Source: Microbacterium aoyamense (GTDB lineage: Bacteria; Actinomycetota; Actinomycetes; Actinomycetales; Microbacteriaceae). Taken from it: a stretch of 64,000 nt of DNA. Numbering within the stretch: position 1 is the stretch's first letter; every line of letters begins with the position of its first letter. Both the position numbers and the translations under genes were made by a program. Shown in pieces: positions 55,361 through 63,038 of this stretch. The stretch is taken from contig NZ_JAKNUT010000001.1 in assembly GCF_023155855.1 (NCBI RefSeq), positions 992,001-1,056,000 of the forward strand. The letters run 5' to 3'. The notes beneath the pieces were generated by a model. The model worked only from the letters and a program-made list of their open reading frames with translations, searched no databases and was not told the origin of the DNA.

Positions 55361-55412
55361 GCCAATCAGTGTGAGCGACCGATTGAGAAAAGTCAATCAG
55401 TCGCGGTACAGT
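55349..55412. promoter_or_regulatory. divergent MFS/ArsR promoter with repeated CAATC half-sites
   Basis: Several GATTG/CAATC half-sites are arranged as dyads: GATTGG-N6-CCAATC around the MFS start codon, and GATTGA-N6-TCAATC at about 55381-55398. On the minus strand TTGACT (55396-55391) and CACACT are 17 bases apart; on the plus strand TTGAGA (55383-55388) and TACAGT (55407-55412) are 18 apart. The regulator would cover both -35 regions. Confidence 0.7.
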
Positions 55413-55418
55413 CGGACG

Positions 55419-55976
55419 GTGGGTGCGAGAAGAGGCGAAGACCGGATCGTGCTGAGGCCCGACGACGACGACGCCGACCTGCAGGCCAAGGGGCGTGCGC
55501 TGAGCTCGCCGCTGCGCATGAGGATCCTGCGCCTGTGCGCCTTCGAGTCGCGCACGAACAAAGAGCTCGCCGAGCTGCTGGGCGTGAATCCCGGCACGAT
55601 GCTCCATCACGTGCGAACCCTCGTGAACACCGACTTCCTCGTCGCGGAGGAGCCGCGCACCGGCGCGCAGGGCGCGCGCGAAGTGCCCTACCGTGCGACG
55701 GGTCTGTCGTGGAAGACGTCGATGCCGCAGGGGAGCCCCATCCTCGTCGAGACCTTCCTGCAGCAGATCGAGGGCTTGGATCCCGAGCAGCTCGACTCGA
55801 CGTGGATGGGACTCAAGCTCAACGACGAGCACCTCGACGAACTGCGCGAGCGGCTGTACGAGCTGCTGAACGAGTTCAAGGAACGTGGCCCCGACCCCGA
55901 CGGCGCGACCTACTCGCTGTTCACGACCCTGCATCCCGACGAGAATCCGCCGGCGCCCAGCACCGCGCCCGAATGA
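55419..55976 (+). CDS. ArsR-type winged-helix transcriptional regulator
   Basis: The protein has about 185 residues. The HTH lies at residues 28-80 (ALSSPLRMRILRLCAFESRT; KELAELLGVNPGTMLHHVRT), with the wing in LVAEEPRTGAQGAREVPYRA. The C-terminal half is helical (DEHLDELRERLYELLNEFKE) and may dimerise or bind ligand. No metal-binding Cys motif (CVC) is present, so it is not a classical metal sensor. The GTG at 55419 lies 6 bases after TACAGT, implying a leaderless mRNA. It is divergent from the MFS exporter, probably its target. Confidence 0.88.
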   Translation: MGARRGEDRIVLRPDDDDADLQAKGRALSSPLRMRILRLCAFESRTNKELAELLGVNPGTMLHHVRTLVNTDFLVAEEPRTGAQGAREVPYRATGLSWKTSMPQGSPILVETFLQQIEGLDPEQLDSTWMGLKLNDEHLDELRERLYELLNEFKERGPDPDGATYSLFTTLHPDENPPAPSTAPE

Positions 55977-55977
55977 G

Positions 55978-56046
55978 AATCGGTCAACCACGCGAAGTTC
56001 GGAGGATTCCCGCGTAGGACTCCGAGGTACGTGTGGTTGACCGATT
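55978..56046. repeat. long-armed inverted repeat between ArsR and rraA genes
   Basis: AATCGGTCAACCAC (55978-55991) and GTGGTTGACCGATT (56033-56046) are perfect 14-base inverted copies around 41 bases; pairing resumes for two bases past a mismatch. It begins 2 bases after the ArsR stop. The right arm contains TTGACC, which with TAGCCT (56062-56067) could be the rraA promoter at a 19-base spacing. Confidence 0.8.
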
Positions 56047-56073
56047 TTCGTGAGGCGTCGGTAGCCTCGGGGC

Positions 56074-56541
56074 ATGACGATCGCGACGGCAGACCTCTAC
56101 GACGAACGCGGCGACGAGCTCGATTCACTGTCGATACAGTTCCACGATCTCGGCGGCCGCATCGCGTTCGACGGACCGATCCGCACCGTCCGCTGCCATC
56201 GCGACAACGCCCTCGTCAAGAGCGTCCTCGCGACGCCGGGTGACGGTGCCGTGCTCGTGATCGACGGCGGCGGCTCGCTCGAATCGGCGCTCGTGGGCGA
56301 CCTGATCGCGGCATCCGCCGTCGCCAACGGCTGGGCCGGGATCATCGTGCACGGTGCGATCCGCGACCGCGTCGCGATCGCGGAGCTCCCGTTGGGGGTG
56401 AAGGCCCTCGGGTCGAACCCGCGCAAGAGCGCGAAGGACGGCGTCGGTGAGGTCGACGAGCCCGTGACGATCGCGGGTGTCACCTTCACGCCGGGCGGGC
56501 ACGTGTGGGCCGACCCCGACGGCATCCTCGTCGAGCGGTAG
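56074..56541 (+). CDS. rraA: RraA family protein
   Basis: The 155-residue protein has the RraA fold: [20 protein letters not shown], then [40 protein letters not shown], and [20 protein letters not shown] with the conserved G-x-x-R-D motif. In proteobacteria RraA inhibits RNase E; related proteins are 4-hydroxy-4-methyl-2-oxoglutarate or oxaloacetate aldolases with a divalent metal at the R-D site. Length and the compact C-terminus favour the RraA name, but actual activity in actinobacteria is not settled. TAGCCT lies 6 bases before the ATG (leaderless). Confidence 0.9.
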   Translation: MTIATADLYDERGDELDSLSIQFHDLGGRIAFDGPIRTVRCHRDNALVKSVLATPGDGAVLVIDGGGSLESALVGDLIAASAVANGWAGIIVHGAIRDRVAIAELPLGVKALGSNPRKSAKDGVGEVDEPVTIAGVTFTPGGHVWADPDGILVER

Positions 56542-56573
56542 ACAGCAGGGCGGTGTCGGCGGATGCTGGGATC

Positions 56574-56966
56574 ATGACCGGATTCCACGCAGACCACGCC
56601 TTCAGCGGCTTCTCGATCGACGATGCGAAGGCCGCGCGCGAGTTCTACGCCGACATCCTCGGCATCGAAGTCCACGACAACGAGATGGGCTTCCTCGAGC
56701 TGCACCTCGAATCGGGCGCGACGATCCTCGCGTACACGAAGCCGAACCACGAGCCCGCGAGCTTCACGATCCTGAACTTCCCCGTCGACGACATCGACAG
56801 CGCCGTGGACGACCTCAACGCCAAGGGCGTCGTGACGAAGATCTACAGCGACGACGAGTTCGCGACCGACTCGAAGGGCATCATGCGGGGCGGGGGCGAG
56901 AACGGTCCCGACATCGCGTGGTTCCGCGACCCCGCGGGCAACGTCCTCGCCGTCATGCAGAACTGA
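56574..56966 (+). CDS. VOC (glyoxalase/bleomycin resistance) family protein 1
   Basis: The 130-residue protein has the paired beta-alpha-beta-beta-beta units of the VOC fold: [20 protein letters not shown] at the start and [18 protein letters not shown] at the second unit, ending [15 protein letters not shown] with the conserved D-P-x-G-N. The expected metal ligands are only partly present, so catalytic activity cannot be assigned; many such proteins bind small ligands. It follows rraA by 32 bases and may be cotranscribed. A strong terminator follows. Confidence 0.88.
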   Translation: MTGFHADHAFSGFSIDDAKAAREFYADILGIEVHDNEMGFLELHLESGATILAYTKPNHEPASFTILNFPVDDIDSAVDDLNAKGVVTKIYSDDEFATDSKGIMRGGGENGPDIAWFRDPAGNVLAVMQN

Positions 56967-56970
56967 CGAC

Positions 56971-57009
56971 GGATGCCCCGCCCTCCGAAGCCGGGAGGGC
57001 GGGGCATCC
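56971..57009. terminator. bidirectional terminator
   Basis: GGATGCCCCGCCCTCC (56971-56986) and GGAGGGCGGGGCATCC (56994-57009) pair perfectly over 7 bases, between the VOC gene (stop 56966) and the convergent ABC-2 permease gene (stop at 57021). Confidence 0.88.
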
Positions 57010-57020
57010 ATCGTCCGCGG

Positions 57021-58121
57021 TCAGCCTGCGAGGGCCTCGCGGAGCTTCACCCGTGCGCCCATGCGCAGGAGCGAGTTCTGGTAGATCTTCGCGCCCAACA
57101 GGATCGCCGCGATGCACGTCGCGATGAGGATCGCGAGCGACAGCAGGGGCTCCCACCACTCGGCCTGACCGAGGAACATGCGCATCGGCATTCCGACCGG
57201 CGCCGAGAACGGCACGTACGACATGATCGTCAGCACCGTCGGGTTGTTCCAGAAGAAGATCACCAGGAAGTACGGCGCCATGATGAGCAGCAGGAGCGGC
57301 GTCGTGGTCGAGCCGATGTCCTCCATGCGCGAGACCATCGACGCCGCGGCGGCGAAGAGCGCCGCGAGCAGGATGAACCCGAAGAGGAAGAACACCGCGA
57401 ACCACGCGATCGGCGCGCCGATGCCCTGCAGCAGCTCGGTCTGACCTGTGATCGTCAAGCCCACGATGGCTATCGCCGCGAGGATCAGCAGCTGACCCAT
57501 CGCGAGGATCGTGTTGCCGATGACCTTGCCCGCGAGCAGTGCCCGCACGGGGATCGCCGAGATGAGCAGCTCGACGACGCGCGTCTGCTTCTCCTCCACG
57601 ACGCTCGCGGCGATGGTCGAGCCGAACGTCTGCGCCGAGAACAGGAAGATGATCCCGAAACCGATCGCGGCGATGTAGCCGAGGAAGTTGGTCGCGGCTT
57701 CCGGGTTCAGCAGCTCGGTCGGCGGCAATTGCGCGAGGCTCAGCAGCAGTGTCGACGACACGTCGCTCTCGGCGACGACGGTGAAGCCCGTCGGTGACGA
57801 CGCGTCGCCGACGATGGCGGCATCCACGTCTCCCGCCGTCACGAGGGCCTCGGCTTCGGCGCGGTCGGCGACCGGGGTGATGTTCAGGCCGGCATCCGCC
57901 TGTACGTACTGCTCGGCGTCGGCCGTGACGGCGACCGGCGTGCCCGTGTCGTTCTTCGCCGTGAAGCCGAGCCACACGACGCCGACGAGCGCGATCGCGA
58001 ACAGGATGCCGAACGAGATCAGGAACGACTTGCTGCGCAGCTTCGACCCGATCTCGCGCTCCGCGACGAGCCAGGTGCTCTGAGCGAAGGTCGGGGCCTG
58101 GATCTGGGTGGTGGCGCTCAC
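57021..58121 (-). CDS. ABC-2 type transporter permease (NatB-like)
   Basis: The 366-residue protein has one N-terminal helix (SFLISFGILFAIALVGVVWL), a large outer loop (about residues 55-170), then five C-terminal helices. ASVVEEKQTRVVELLISAIP is the conserved amphipathic coupling region of ABC-2 exporters of the NatB type. The GTG start at 58121 overlaps the stop of the ATPase gene (GTGA), so the two subunits are translationally coupled. Export of Na+ or a peptide or drug is possible; the substrate is unknown. Confidence 0.92.
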   Translation of the reverse strand: MSATTQIQAPTFAQSTWLVAEREIGSKLRSKSFLISFGILFAIALVGVVWLGFTAKNDTGTPVAVTADAEQYVQADAGLNITPVADRAEAEALVTAGDVDAAIVGDASSPTGFTVVAESDVSSTLLLSLAQLPPTELLNPEAATNFLGYIAAIGFGIIFLFSAQTFGSTIAASVVEEKQTRVVELLISAIPVRALLAGKVIGNTILAMGQLLILAAIAIVGLTITGQTELLQGIGAPIAWFAVFFLFGFILLAALFAAAASMVSRMEDIGSTTTPLLLLIMAPYFLVIFFWNNPTVLTIMSYVPFSAPVGMPMRMFLGQAEWWEPLLSLAILIATCIAAILLGAKIYQNSLLRMGARVKLREALAG

Positions 58122-59002
58122 TGGATGACCTCCTTGAAGATCTGGGCGAGGGTGGGATGCTGTGGCGCGAAGCTCGCGACATCCCCCTGTTCGACGGCTC
58201 GACGCAGCACGCGCTGCGCGGTCTCGTCGGTGTCGGCGTCGAACACGGCGTAGCCGCCGTCGAAGTCGACGACGTCGATGCCCGGCTCGTCGCGCAGCCA
58301 CCCGGCGTCGCCGGACGAGACGAGTTCGAATCGGCGGTTCGAGTGCTCGGCGCGCAGCGCCTCGCGCGCACCCGCGGCGCGGATCGTGCCGCCCGCGATG
58401 ATGACGAGGTCGTCGCAGAGGCGCTCGACGACGTCGAGCTGGTGCGACGAGAACAGCACCGCGACGCCGGCGGAAGCGCGCTCCTGCAGCACTCCCGCGA
58501 CGACATCGACGGCGAGGGGGTCCAGGCCCGAGAATGGCTCGTCGAGGATGAGCACCTCGGGATCGTGGACGAGGGCGGCGGCGATCTGCGCGCGCTGCTG
58601 ATTGCCCAGAGAGAGGGTCTCGACGTTGTCGCTCAGGCGCTCGCCGAGTCCGAGCCGTTCGAGCAGCGACGTCGCGCGGGCCGTGGCATCCGGCTTCGAG
58701 AAGCCGTGCAGTCTCGCGAGGTAGACGATGTGCTCGAGCACCTTCATCTTCGGGTAGAGCCCGCGCTCCTCGGGCATGTAGCCGAAGCGCCTGCGGTCGG
58801 AGGCCGTGATCGCGGCCCCGTCGAGCGCGACGACGCCGTCGTCCTTCGCGAGCACGCCCAGGACGATCCGCATCGTGGTCGTCTTGCCCGCGCCGTTGCC
58901 GCCGACGAAGCCCGTCAGCCTTCCCGGCCGCACCTCGAACGACACGTCGTCGAGCACGCGTCGCCCTCCGTAGCTCTTCGTGATTCCCGTGAGTGTCAGC
59001 AT
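58118..59002 (-). CDS. ABC transporter ATP-binding protein (NatA-like)
   Basis: The 294-residue protein has Walker A GGNGAGKTTTM, Q-loop region RRFGYMPEERGLYPKMKV (with the E-R-G-L-Y-P pattern of NatA-like ATPases), signature LSLGNQQRAQIAAAL, Walker B VLILDEPFSGLDP and the switch His in FSSHQLDVVE. About 75 C-terminal residues form a regulatory extension. The ATG at 59000-59002 starts just before the first beta strand (LTLTGITKSYGGRRVL). It pairs with the ABC-2 permease encoded directly downstream. Confidence 0.94.
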   Translation of the reverse strand: MLTLTGITKSYGGRRVLDDVSFEVRPGRLTGFVGGNGAGKTTTMRIVLGVLAKDDGVVALDGAAITASDRRRFGYMPEERGLYPKMKVLEHIVYLARLHGFSKPDATARATSLLERLGLGERLSDNVETLSLGNQQRAQIAAALVHDPEVLILDEPFSGLDPLAVDVVAGVLQERASAGVAVLFSSHQLDVVERLCDDLVIIAGGTIRAAGAREALRAEHSNRRFELVSSGDAGWLRDEPGIDVVDFDGGYAVFDADTDETAQRVLRRAVEQGDVASFAPQHPTLAQIFKEVIQ

Positions 59003-59070
59003 GCGGTCCACGCTACGGACGGCTGAGTGGTGGGGCATCCCCCCAGCGACGGAGATCGGATTTCATGCGT

Positions 59071-59137
59071 CGGAATAGATTCCGGATGCCGGTGCTTTCA
59101 CCTGGATGGAAGTCCACGGTGGTCCCCGCCGGGGACC
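59071..59137 (+). promoter_or_regulatory. leader of the FMN reductase gene: palindrome and terminator-like hairpin
   Basis: CGGAAT-AG-ATTCCG (59071-59084) is a perfect palindrome. GGTCCCC-GCC-GGGGACC (59121-59137) forms a 7-base stem followed directly by TCTTTTCGTTT, the layout of an intrinsic terminator, but it lies 24 bases before the reductase start and downstream of a divergent gene. It may therefore be an attenuator in the leader. Confidence 0.55.
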
Positions 59138-59161
59138 TCTTTTCGTTTAGGAGCACTCACC

Positions 59162-59731
59162 ATGACCGATCGGACCATCGGCTACATCGTCGGCAGCATC
59201 TCGTCGACCTCGATCAACCGCCGCCTCGCGAAGGCGCTCGAGCGCCTCGCGCCCGAGGGCACGACCCTCGTCGAGATCCCGATCAAGGACCTCCCCTTCT
59301 ACTCGCCCGACTTCGATGCGGACTATCCGCAGGTCGCGCGCGACTTCAAGCAGGCGATCGATGACGTCGACGGCGTCATCATCGTGACGCCCGAGTACAG
59401 CCGTTCGATCCCGGGCGTGCTCAAGAACGCCCTCGACTGGGCGGCGCGCCCGTGGGGCCAGGGCTCGTTCAACGGCAAGCCCACGGCGGTCATCGGCACC
59501 TCCGGCGGCGGCATCGCGACCGCGGCCGCGCAGCAGCACCTCAAGGCGATCCTGAGCCACTACAACGCGCCCACCCTCGGTCAGCCCGAGGGCTACGTGC
59601 AGTCCACGCCCGGCCTGTTCACCGACGCCGGCGAGGTCACGAACGACCAGACCGCCGAGTTCCTGGTGGGCTACCTCGAGGCGTTCGGCGCGCTCATCGA
59701 GCGCTACGCCGCCGTGCCCGTCGCGGCCTGA
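59162..59731 (+). CDS. NAD(P)H-dependent FMN reductase
   Basis: The 189-residue flavodoxin-like protein has the FMN phosphate loop IGYIVGSISSTSINRRLAKA, then LPFYSPDFDADYP, the conserved VDGVIIVTPEYSRSIPGVLK and AVIGTSGGGIATAAAQQHL. This is the NADPH-dependent FMN reductase (PF03358) group, which also includes azo- and chromate reductases. It would work in the cytoplasm in flavin supply or quinone/xenobiotic reduction. TTTAGGAGCACTCACC precedes the ATG. The leader holds a terminator-like hairpin. Confidence 0.93.
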   Translation: MTDRTIGYIVGSISSTSINRRLAKALERLAPEGTTLVEIPIKDLPFYSPDFDADYPQVARDFKQAIDDVDGVIIVTPEYSRSIPGVLKNALDWAARPWGQGSFNGKPTAVIGTSGGGIATAAAQQHLKAILSHYNAPTLGQPEGYVQSTPGLFTDAGEVTNDQTAEFLVGYLEAFGALIERYAAVPVAA

Positions 59732-59739
59732 CGTCGCAG

Positions 59740-59802
59740 ACCGTAGGAGAATTCGCCGCCTTCGCGCGCTCACTCGGCGCCGGGCGTGGATTCTCCTACG
59801 GT
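59740..59802. repeat. long-armed inverted repeat after the FMN reductase gene
   Basis: ACCGTAGGAGAAT (59740-59752) and ATTCTCCTACGGT (59790-59802) are perfect 13-base inverted copies around 37 bases. It lies between convergent genes (stops at 59731 and 59817), so it could terminate both, but its loop is unusually long. The arrangement resembles the 14-base repeat at 55978-56046, with different arm sequence. Confidence 0.8.
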
Positions 59803-59816
59803 TCGGTACGACTCGG

Positions 59817-60476
59817 CTATGCGAGCCCGTGGCGGTGCGCGTAGACGACCGCCGCGACGCGGTCGCGAGCGCCGAGCTTCTGCAGCACGTTCGACACGTG
59901 CGTCTTGACCGTCGCCTCGCCGATGTACAGCTCCCGTGCGATCTCGGCGTTGCTCATCGCCTGCGCGACGAGTACCAGCACTTCGCCCTCGCGCTCGGTG
60001 AGGTCGACGACGGGCGCAGCGGGTGGATCCGGTGCTGCCGAAGGCACCGGCGCCGCGAATCTCTCGATGACGCGGCGCGTGACCTCGGGCGCGAGGAGCG
60101 CATCGCCCGCCGCGGCGACGCGGACGGCGGTGACGAGGTCCTCGGGGCCGGCGTTCTTCAACAGGAACCCGCTGGCCCCGGCATCCAGCGCCTGGAAGAG
60201 GTAGTCGTCGCGGTCGAACGTCGTCACGATCACGACCGCTGACGAGACGCCCGGGTCGGCGACGATCCGACGTGTCGCCTCGATGCCGTCCATGCCCGGC
60301 ATCTGGACGTCCATGCAGATGACGTCGGGACGGAGGGTGGATGCCGCGGCCACCGCCCGCTCGCCGTCGGCCGCTTCGCCGACGACGACGATGTCCCCCT
60401 GAGCCTCGAGGATCATGCGGAATCCGGCGCGCATGACCGCGTGGTCGTCGACGAGCAGCACCCGGACCGCGGTCAC
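59817..60476 (-). CDS. NarL-type response regulator
   Basis: The 219-residue protein has a receiver domain with acidic pocket Asp10/Asp11, phospho-acceptor Asp56 (in VICMDVQMPGMDG), Thr in VIVTTFD and Lys in GFLLKNAGPEDL. After an Ala/Pro linker the LuxR/NarL HTH follows (LTEREGEVLVLVAQAMSNAE; IGEATVKTHVSNVLQKLGAR). It is activated by the histidine kinase encoded directly upstream; the start (GTG at 60474-60476) overlaps the kinase stop (GTGA). Its target genes cannot be read from the window. Confidence 0.95.
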   Translation of the reverse strand: MTAVRVLLVDDHAVMRAGFRMILEAQGDIVVVGEAADGERAVAAASTLRPDVICMDVQMPGMDGIEATRRIVADPGVSSAVVIVTTFDRDDYLFQALDAGASGFLLKNAGPEDLVTAVRVAAAGDALLAPEVTRRVIERFAAPVPSAAPDPPAAPVVDLTEREGEVLVLVAQAMSNAEIARELYIGEATVKTHVSNVLQKLGARDRVAAVVYAHRHGLA

Positions 60477-61744
60477 GCCGCCACCCCCACGCGCAGGGGC
60501 ACGCGCATCCGCACGAGGAAACCGCCGCGTGCGCGGGGGCCGATCTCGATCGTGCCGCCCGACGCCGCGGCGCGCTCGCGCATGCCCACGATGCCGAGAC
60601 CGGGGCGGGATGCCACAGGCACCGCGCGCCCGGTGCTCACGACCTCGAGCTCGAGCGCGGACGTCTCGTAGCGCAGGCGGACGTCGGCCGCGGCATCCGG
60701 TCCGCCGTGCCGGCGCGCGTTCGTCAGGGCCTCCTGCGCGACGCGGAACACGTTGACCTGCACCGTGTCGGGCAGATCGACCGGATCGCCCAGGATCGAG
60801 AACGTCGTGGGCAGCCCGTTCTCACGCGCATGCGCGACGAGCTCGCCGAGGTCGCCGAGCCGCACGGTGGATCCGTCGACGGGTTCGCCGCTCGGGCCGC
60901 GGAGCGTCTCGAGGAGCTGACGGAGCTCGGTCAGCGCCGAACGCGCGGACTCCTCGACGCCGATGAGCGCGCTGCGCGCGGCATCCGGATCCCGTTCCAT
61001 CACGGCACGCGCCGCGCCCGCCTGCACGCCCATCGCCGAGACGTGGTGTGCGACGACGTCGTGCAGTTCGCGCGCGATGCGCACGCGGTCGAGTGCGACG
61101 GCCTGCGCCGCCGTCACTTCGCGCTCGCGCTCGAGCTCGGCGGTGCGCTGCTCGAGCGCCGCGCGCTGCAGGGCCGCCGCATAGGCGCGATCGCCCATGT
61201 AGTACGCGCCGCCGAAGAACGCGACGTTGACGAGGAACTGGATGAGCATGAACGCGACGAACGGCGAGAACAGGCCGGCTCGGGAGAGGCCCTCATCGTT
61301 CGGCGCGACGGCGGACTGGAAGGTCGTGACGAGCAGCCACACGAACATGCCGATGATGATGAGCACGCGCACGAGCGTCGCGCGGCGGCGATCGTCGACC
61401 CACGCACCGACCGTGAACATCGCGATGAAGAGGGCGATGTTGCCGACGTACATCTCGGGGACGCGCAGCGTCCCACCGAGGAAGAATGCGAGCGCGACCA
61501 CGATCGCGACGATCTCGGGGACGCGTCGGCGGAGCGCGAGCGGTGCGGTGAGGGCGACGGCGTAGACGAGCGACCACTCCATACCGGCCGTCTCGTCGCC
61601 GTAGATCCCCGCGACCGCGCCGAGAGCGGTGCTGAGGACGGCGCCCACGAGCAGGCCCGCGGCGAGCCAGGCGTCGTTGCGCAGACCCTCTCGCGTGACC
61701 GGCGGACGCGTGGTGGGCGGTGGCGCGATGGGTGCGGCATCCAT
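60473..61744 (-). CDS. histidine kinase, HisKA_3 (NarX/DesK-like)
   Basis: The 423-residue protein has a Pro-rich start, about five transmembrane helices (residues 28-190), a short coiled coil, and the HisKA_3 phosphorylation helix RIARELHDVVAHHVSAMGVQ with the His of ELHD. The ATPase domain has FRVAQEALTNARRHG (N box) and RPGLGIVGMRERAAASGG (G boxes). No extra-cytoplasmic sensor domain is visible, so it probably senses within the membrane. It forms a two-component operon with the response regulator. The ATG at 61742-61744 has no strong ribosome site. Confidence 0.94.
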   Translation of the reverse strand: MDAAPIAPPPTTRPPVTREGLRNDAWLAAGLLVGAVLSTALGAVAGIYGDETAGMEWSLVYAVALTAPLALRRRVPEIVAIVVALAFFLGGTLRVPEMYVGNIALFIAMFTVGAWVDDRRRATLVRVLIIIGMFVWLLVTTFQSAVAPNDEGLSRAGLFSPFVAFMLIQFLVNVAFFGGAYYMGDRAYAAALQRAALEQRTAELEREREVTAAQAVALDRVRIARELHDVVAHHVSAMGVQAGAARAVMERDPDAARSALIGVEESARSALTELRQLLETLRGPSGEPVDGSTVRLGDLGELVAHARENGLPTTFSILGDPVDLPDTVQVNVFRVAQEALTNARRHGGPDAAADVRLRYETSALELEVVSTGRAVPVASRPGLGIVGMRERAAASGGTIEIGPRARGGFLVRMRVPLRVGVAA

Positions 61745-61797
61745 TCCTCCACGCTACGGGGGAGGAAGGGATGCCGGCATCCGCCGTCAGAGGGAGG

Positions 61798-61835
61798 TAC
61801 TTGCTATTGACAAGCACGCTTGTTATTTGCAAGTA
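61798..61835. promoter_or_regulatory. nested dyad operator at the VOC-HxlR promoter
   Basis: Outer repeat TACTTGC (61798-61804) and GCAAGTA (61829-61835) and inner repeat ACAAGC (61810-61815) and GCTTGT (61818-61823) share one centre. TTGACA (61807-61812), a perfect -35 element, lies inside the dyad. HxlR regulators bind such sites and often control the gene set they belong to; here hxlR-like is the second gene of the operon. Confidence 0.75.
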
Positions 61836-61886
61836 TCGGTCCAGCGCCGAAGAGCGACTCCGGCGCCCGACCCGCAGGAGCACGAC

Positions 61887-62324
61887 ATGACCTCGATCTT
61901 CGTGAACATCCCCTCGAACGACCTCGAACGCTCGAAGGGCTACTACACGGCCCTCGGCTGCACGATCAATGCGCTGTTCACCGACGAGAACGCCGCATGT
62001 CTCGTCTGGAGCGACGACATCTTCTTCATGGTCCTCACGAAGGAGTACTTCTCGACGTTCACCGACAAGGAGTTCGCCGACCCCAAGACCCACGCGCAGG
62101 TGCTCATCTCGATCAGCCGGGACTCGCGCGACGCCGTCGACCGGACGATCGACGCGGGCGTCGCGAACGGAGGCACGGCGCCGGGTGACCCGCAGGACTA
62201 CGGCTTCATGTACGCGCGCGACCTCGTCGACCCCGACGGCAACGGCATCCAGTTCATGTGGATGGATGCCGCGGCGGCCGAACAGGGTCCCGAGGCGTTC
62301 ATGGCGGAGCAGGGCCAGGCGTAA
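61887..62324 (+). CDS. VOC family protein 2 (PhnB-like glyoxalase)
   Basis: The 145-residue protein resembles the PhnB/glyoxalase-type lactoylglutathione lyase relatives: TSIFVNIPSNDLERSKGYYT at the start, a central FTDKEFADPKTHAQVLISIS, and GYMYARDLVDPDG-like FMYARDLVDPDGNGIQFMWM near the end. Metal ligands are incomplete, so the activity is unknown. GCAGGAGCACGAC precedes the ATG. The HxlR regulator gene starts at the very next base after its stop, and the operator upstream suggests feedback control. Confidence 0.9.
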   Translation: MTSIFVNIPSNDLERSKGYYTALGCTINALFTDENAACLVWSDDIFFMVLTKEYFSTFTDKEFADPKTHAQVLISISRDSRDAVDRTIDAGVANGGTAPGDPQDYGFMYARDLVDPDGNGIQFMWMDAAAAEQGPEAFMAEQGQA

Positions 62325-63026
62325 GTGGCCTCCCGCAGCTACGGGCAGTACTGCGGGGTCACCAGCGCCGTCGAGCTGATCGGCGAGCGATGGGCGCTGC
62401 TCATCGTGCGCGACCTGCTCGTCGGCCCGCGGCGCTACACCGACCTGAAGCAGGGACTCCCCAAGATCCCGACGAACATCCTCTCCACGCGGCTCAAGGA
62501 GCTGCAGGAGGGCGGGGTCGTGCGTCGCGTGCCGCTCCTGCACTGCGGGCTCGTGTACGAGCTCACTCCGTACGGTCGCGAGCTCGAGCCCATCGTGCTC
62601 GCCCTGGGCCGGTGGGGTTTCGCGGCGATGGGTGATCCCGGTCCCGACGACGTCGTGACGGTCGACTCGATCACGATGGCGCTGCGGACGGCGTTCCGGG
62701 CGGATGCCGCGGCATCCCTTCCGTCCGCCGTCTACGACCTGCACGTCGGTGACATCGTGCTCCGCGCCGACGTCGACGGCGACGACCTCGTCGTCACCCA
62801 ACTCGCGCCGGCCGGTCGACCGACCGCGCCGGGTGCGCCCCGCCGCGCTCGCGAGCCCGACCTGGTCTTCGCGGCGGGCCCCGGCATCCGGCGCGTGATC
62901 TCGGGCGAGCTGACGCCTACCGAGGCGATCGACCAGGAGGTCCTGGCGGTCGTCGACGGCGACGCGACGCTGCTCGAGCGCTTCGCCGAGACGTTCTTCA
63001 TCGAAACCGCTGCTGCGGCGGCATGA
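62325..63026 (+). CDS. HxlR family regulator with C-terminal SCP2-like extension
   Basis: The 233-residue protein has an HxlR winged helix at residues 8-105 (YCGVTSAVELIGERWALLIV; RYTDLKQGLPKIPTNILSTR; LTPYGRELEPIVLALGRWGF). Residues 130-230 form an alpha/beta extension (VYDLHVGDIVLRADVDGDDL; SGELTPTEAIDQEVLAVVDG) that recalls a SCP2-like ligand-binding fold found in some actinobacterial HxlR proteins. The GTG start abuts the VOC stop codon. The nested dyad at 61798-61835 is its likely operator. Ligand unknown. Confidence 0.92.
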   Translation: MASRSYGQYCGVTSAVELIGERWALLIVRDLLVGPRRYTDLKQGLPKIPTNILSTRLKELQEGGVVRRVPLLHCGLVYELTPYGRELEPIVLALGRWGFAAMGDPGPDDVVTVDSITMALRTAFRADAAASLPSAVYDLHVGDIVLRADVDGDDLVVTQLAPAGRPTAPGAPRRAREPDLVFAAGPGIRRVISGELTPTEAIDQEVLAVVDGDATLLERFAETFFIETAAAAA

Positions 63027-63038
63027 AAGGAGCCGGCC

